Source: Sedimentisphaerales bacterium
GTDB taxonomy: Bacteria; Planctomycetota; Phycisphaerae; Sedimentisphaerales; SG8-4
DNA: 64,000 nt
Direction: 5' to 3'
Assembly (NCBI GenBank): GCA_016928975.1
Contig: JAFGJR010000104.1
Coordinates: 38,420-102,419 of the forward strand
The notes below the pieces were generated by a model. It was not told where the DNA came from and ran no database searches. It saw only the letters and a list, made by a program, of their open reading frames with translations. Made by a program: the position numbers and the translations under genes. This document shows positions 61,114-64,000 of the stretch, one piece after another. Each line of letters begins with the position of its first letter. Position 1 is the stretch's first letter.

Positions 61114-63846
61114 CTAACGGTCTCGAAGCCAGACGATAGAGTCGACGGAACGACGACCGCGCCGTTCGGACCCGCCGGTAGCGGGATTGCGGTTGGCTCT
61201 TGCGTAATTGGGAATCGCCATCAACACGGAGCCGTCGGCCCAAGTGCCCTTGATGACAACCACACCACCCAGCAGGTCGTCCCGCCACTCGGTGGTCAAG
61301 ACGGATTTGGGGTCCAGGACCTCTGTAATGTCCTGGTCAACCTGCTCGACGCTGTAGATCAGTGGGCCGTACCGCAGAGCCACCCGACCTTGTGTCGCGG
61401 CGATCTTGTCGATGCCCTTGACTCTCTGGACCTTCATGGGCAGCACCAGGTCGATCTTGTCGCCGGCTTTCCACGTGCGGGTGATTACGGCGTAGCCATT
61501 CACAATCTTCGGAGACACCTTCTTGCCGTTCACGGCGATGGAGGTGATCCTGTCGCATTCGGGTGTGCTGCTGTACAACTCGCTGACGCTGCGGTTGGGC
61601 ACGCGAACGTTGACGCTGAACTTTTTGCTCTGGGCGGAATTGACGGTGATAGAGACATCGGCGCTCCAGGGGTAATCCGTCTTCTGGACCATCTGGACGT
61701 CTGTGCCGGCGACCTTCTCCACGTTGATCGTGCTGCCGATGAAGAGGTTGACGTAGATGCCGTTCTTATCCTTGACGTACGTCCAGGTCGGCAGCATCAG
61801 CAGAGTGCGGGGGATGTTGCCGACGCAGCAGGGGCAGTTGTGCCACGCGTAGCGGGGGCCGCGCACGTCCAGCGGATTCTGATAGTAGAAGTTCCTGCCG
61901 TCCAGGTCGATCGAGCCGAGCAGCGCGTTGTACATCGACTCCTCGTACAGATCGGCGTACCTGGCGTCATGGTAGGCGATGTTCATCTTGTACTGGAAGA
62001 AGATCAGGCCGCAGGTCGAGCAGGACTCGCAATAGGCATCCTGCCGCAGCGAGTAGTCGGGGCCGAAGCCCTCGGAGGTCTCGCCGCTGCCGATGCCGCC
62101 CGTGACGTAGTACTTCCTGTTGACCATACTGTTCCACAGGCTCATCACGGCGCCCTGGTAGTCGAGGTCGTGCGTTTCGGCGGCGACGTCGGCCATGCCG
62201 GAGTAGTTGTAGGCCGCACGTACGGCGTGGCCCACCGCCTCGTACTGCTGCTGCACCGGGACGTGGCTCTGGTCGTACTCGCCGCCGTTGTTGCGGCAAT
62301 CGAGCAGGAACTTGGCCAACTGGATGTAGCTGTCGCCGTGGCTGTTCGGGCCTTCCATGTCGTTGACGAATCGCCCGAATCGCACGAGGGCCTGCTCCAT
62401 CTCCTGGTGGCCGTCGTACCAGTCTTTCTTACCGGGACCGAGGTTGGCGACCCAGCAGTCGGCGAGTTTCTTGGCGGCGTCATAGAGTCGCTTGTCCGTG
62501 CCGTTGGTCAGCGTGTAGTGGTTGATCGCCGACTCGATGAAATAGCCGGCGACGTACCCCTCGTGCTCGCCTCGCGTGCGGGGGCTCCAGTGCTCCAGCG
62601 GGCCGCGGTCTCTGCGGGTACCGGGCGTGAAGCGGGTCTGGAGATAGCCATCGGGCTCCTGGGCGGCGAGGATCTTGGGAATCCAGTCTTCCAGCGTGGC
62701 CTTCATCTTCTCCTGGGCCTGGATGATGTCCGCGTCACCCTGCGGATCGACCATCAGTGCGATACACATCGACTCGACCGTTTGGTGCACCCAGGCGTTG
62801 GAGAACGGGTAGCCGACATGGAACTTGGCCGGCTCGCCCCTGAGCTTCTTGGCGGCCTCGATGAAGTTGTTGATGCCGCCCTCGCGCAGGTTGGGATCGT
62901 TGATCTTGTCGATGCAGTGCGGGATCCAGTTGACGATCAGGGCCTTGGCCCGGTTGTTCCACAGCGGGTTGTCGATCTTGTACTTCTTGGTGTAGACAAC
63001 GTCCAGGCGGTCCGCCGGGGGAGGCAGGACCACTTTGACGTTCAACGTGGACGACGCGGCCAGCTTTCCCTTCCCGGCCGAGAGCTTCAGCACGTAATCG
63101 CCGACCGCCGGGAATGTCGCGGTCGTTACCGCCGCGCCAGGATTCTCAAACCGGGCTTTCCGGGGAAAGAGCCCCAGCCACTTGGGACCGGATGCTGTGC
63201 TCCAGGTGAACTTGATCGAGTTGGGATCGCCCTTGAGGACCTTGACTGTGCCGTTCAGATATGTCTTGCCGGCCTTGACGACGAGGCGGTCGATGCCGGC
63301 TTCGACGCAGGGCGGAAAGTCCGGCGACTTGCCCGAGTCGTAGACCTTCCACTCCAGGATGCCGGTCGAGAACGTGTCGTTGGAATCGATTTCGAGCCGC
63401 AGTTTCGATGTGAGGACTTCGTCGAACGTTGTCGTGTTGTACTGGTTCCTCGCGACGCCGAGACCGGAGGGGTTGTTCACAGGAACAAACGCGCCGTCTT
63501 TCCAGTACAGCAGCCGGCAGGCCTTCGGCACGTTGACGCCGGCGCCGTCGGCCCACCAATAGACGTCGATCTTGTCGGTGCTGATCGGTTGGCTCCAGTC
63601 GTACTGCACCCACTGGGTTGCCCGCGTGGGCCAATTGCCGTAGGACCCTCCCCGGCGATTGTCGCGAGAGCCTCTGGGGTCGTACCCGTCGTTGAGAGCG
63701 GCGAGCGTCGTGTCTCCCGAGACATAGGAGCTGGACGGCTGCGCCACGACAGCAAGATTCGCACCCGCCGGCTTCTCTTCCGCTGTGGCGGTATAGGAAG
63801 AAGCCACGAGCACGACCAGCAAGCCAACTGACAGCGATGTTCTCAT
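61114..63846 (-). CDS. Exported GH127-type beta-L-arabinofuranosidase (DUF1680) with N-terminal modules
   Basis: 910 residues from ATG 63846, GGAG upstream. Signal peptide MRTSLSVGLLVVLVASSYTATA. A discoidin-like beta module (about 30-165; TQWVQYDWSQPISTDKIDVYW) and a PKD/Ig-like module (about 175-275) precede the alpha/alpha-barrel DUF1680 domain. Catalytic Cys/zinc motifs of GH127 are present: CESC at 606-609 (Glu607) and CPCC ending at Cys673-Cys674, matching the Glu-Cys and Cys-Cys pairs of characterised enzymes. It likely removes L-arabinofuranose from plant arabinans and extensins, complementing GH10 and GH43. Confidence 0.9.
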   Translation of the reverse strand: MRTSLSVGLLVVLVASSYTATAEEKPAGANLAVVAQPSSSYVSGDTTLAALNDGYDPRGSRDNRRGGSYGNWPTRATQWVQYDWSQPISTDKIDVYWWADGAGVNVPKACRLLYWKDGAFVPVNNPSGLGVARNQYNTTTFDEVLTSKLRLEIDSNDTFSTGILEWKVYDSGKSPDFPPCVEAGIDRLVVKAGKTYLNGTVKVLKGDPNSIKFTWSTASGPKWLGLFPRKARFENPGAAVTTATFPAVGDYVLKLSAGKGKLAASSTLNVKVVLPPPADRLDVVYTKKYKIDNPLWNNRAKALIVNWIPHCIDKINDPNLREGGINNFIEAAKKLRGEPAKFHVGYPFSNAWVHQTVESMCIALMVDPQGDADIIQAQEKMKATLEDWIPKILAAQEPDGYLQTRFTPGTRRDRGPLEHWSPRTRGEHEGYVAGYFIESAINHYTLTNGTDKRLYDAAKKLADCWVANLGPGKKDWYDGHQEMEQALVRFGRFVNDMEGPNSHGDSYIQLAKFLLDCRNNGGEYDQSHVPVQQQYEAVGHAVRAAYNYSGMADVAAETHDLDYQGAVMSLWNSMVNRKYYVTGGIGSGETSEGFGPDYSLRQDAYCESCSTCGLIFFQYKMNIAYHDARYADLYEESMYNALLGSIDLDGRNFYYQNPLDVRGPRYAWHNCPCCVGNIPRTLLMLPTWTYVKDKNGIYVNLFIGSTINVEKVAGTDVQMVQKTDYPWSADVSITVNSAQSKKFSVNVRVPNRSVSELYSSTPECDRITSIAVNGKKVSPKIVNGYAVITRTWKAGDKIDLVLPMKVQRVKGIDKIAATQGRVALRYGPLIYSVEQVDQDITEVLDPKSVLTTEWRDDLLGGVVVIKGTWADGSVLMAIPNYARANRNPATGGSERRGRRSVDSIVWLRDR

Positions 63847-64000
63847 TGGGGATCTCCTCAGTCTTTCATGCGAATTGGGAAACACTCTACCGCTCCGCGT
63901 CGGCACGGATCATGCAGGGCCAGCGCGCACTTTAGGTAAATTGGGCTGGCGCGGTAAGGGGTTTTGGGGGAGAATCGTTTCGTGTGACATGCTTTTACAC
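63847..64000. other. Right-edge intergenic sequence
   Basis: 154 bp upstream of the GH127 gene reaching the window edge; its promoter should be here but no clear hexamers are seen. Confidence 0.3.

Noticed and set aside
61003..63831. A 942-codon open frame on the plus strand, opposite the GH127 gene
   Set aside because: It mirrors a GC-rich gene with an intact signal peptide, catalytic motifs and ribosome site. The antisense product is full of low-complexity Val/Gly/Asp/Arg and resembles no family.
1..64000. CRISPR arrays, tRNA/rRNA genes, insertion sequences, prophage genes
   Set aside because: No regularly spaced repeats, T-loop-like GGTTCGAATCC motifs in gaps, transposase or phage protein motifs were found. 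Short structural RNAs could be missed without a covariance search.

Overview
The window is GC-rich bacterial chromosome, most likely from a planctomycete (Planctomycetota, perhaps a Phycisphaerae-type lineage). The strongest clue is a small basic protein (40654-40932) of a family known from Planctomycetes, Verrucomicrobia and Chlamydiae. Supporting clues are several Tat-exported carbohydrate enzymes, a flotillin/NfeD cluster, a type III glutamine synthetase and plentiful sigma-54 signals. There are no rRNA or tRNA genes, CRISPR arrays, phages or insertion sequences that I can recognise. The first gene is cut by the left edge.

Layout. 1-8332 (+): metal P-type ATPase, ABC exporter pair, a membrane-anchored unknown and a UvrD/PcrA helicase. 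8439-12852 (+): Tat-exported sugar-isomerase-like protein, Tat-exported GH10 xylanase, GDP-mannose pyrophosphorylase, RuvX. 13070-18140 (+): rpsO-pnp, then a histidine kinase and an NtrC-type sigma-54 activator. 18164-22670 (-): hom, a phosphoglycerate-mutase-like protein (probable homoserine kinase), lysC, nuclease. 23103-25845 (+): lipoprotein and PBP4. 25884-31000 (-): a wrecked VapBC locus, a GT-C glycosyltransferase, two CNNM/CorC proteins, a histidine kinase. 31085-33853 (+): small unknown, response regulator, TPR protein. 34092-38033 (-): flotillin FloA and two NfeD proteins. 38219-44462: TatA, a UlaG-like hydrolase, a beta-propeller, the small basic protein, a SPOR-like membrane protein, a pectate lyase, an M50 protease. 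45075-48357 (+) is an accessory patch with a truncated nitroreductase, a GyrI-like protein, a MntA-HepT toxin-antitoxin pair and a STAS/GHKL/STAS-like protein. 48367-63846 (-): GH43, GSIII, Rieske protein, then the nitrogen region and a GH127 arabinofuranosidase.

The nitrogen region (about 49.4-61.1 kb) is the most interesting part. It holds three amtB-PII pairs, glnA (GSI), GSIII and an outer-membrane porin-like gene. Reading the intergenic DNA shows sigma-54 -24/-12 promoters in front of amtB1, amtB2 and the porin gene. In each case, starting exactly 91 bp upstream of the -24 box, there is a pair of 12-bp TAC-N6-GTA-like sites exactly 30 bp apart. A similar pair (29 bp apart) lies before amtB3, where I see no sigma-54 promoter. 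This fixed geometry points to one enhancer-binding activator controlling the cluster through an operator unlike the enteric NtrC site, and it ties the porin to nitrogen supply. Two hairpins with an adjoining conserved 30-nt block follow the second and third PII genes. All three PII proteins lack the Tyr51 uridylylation site.
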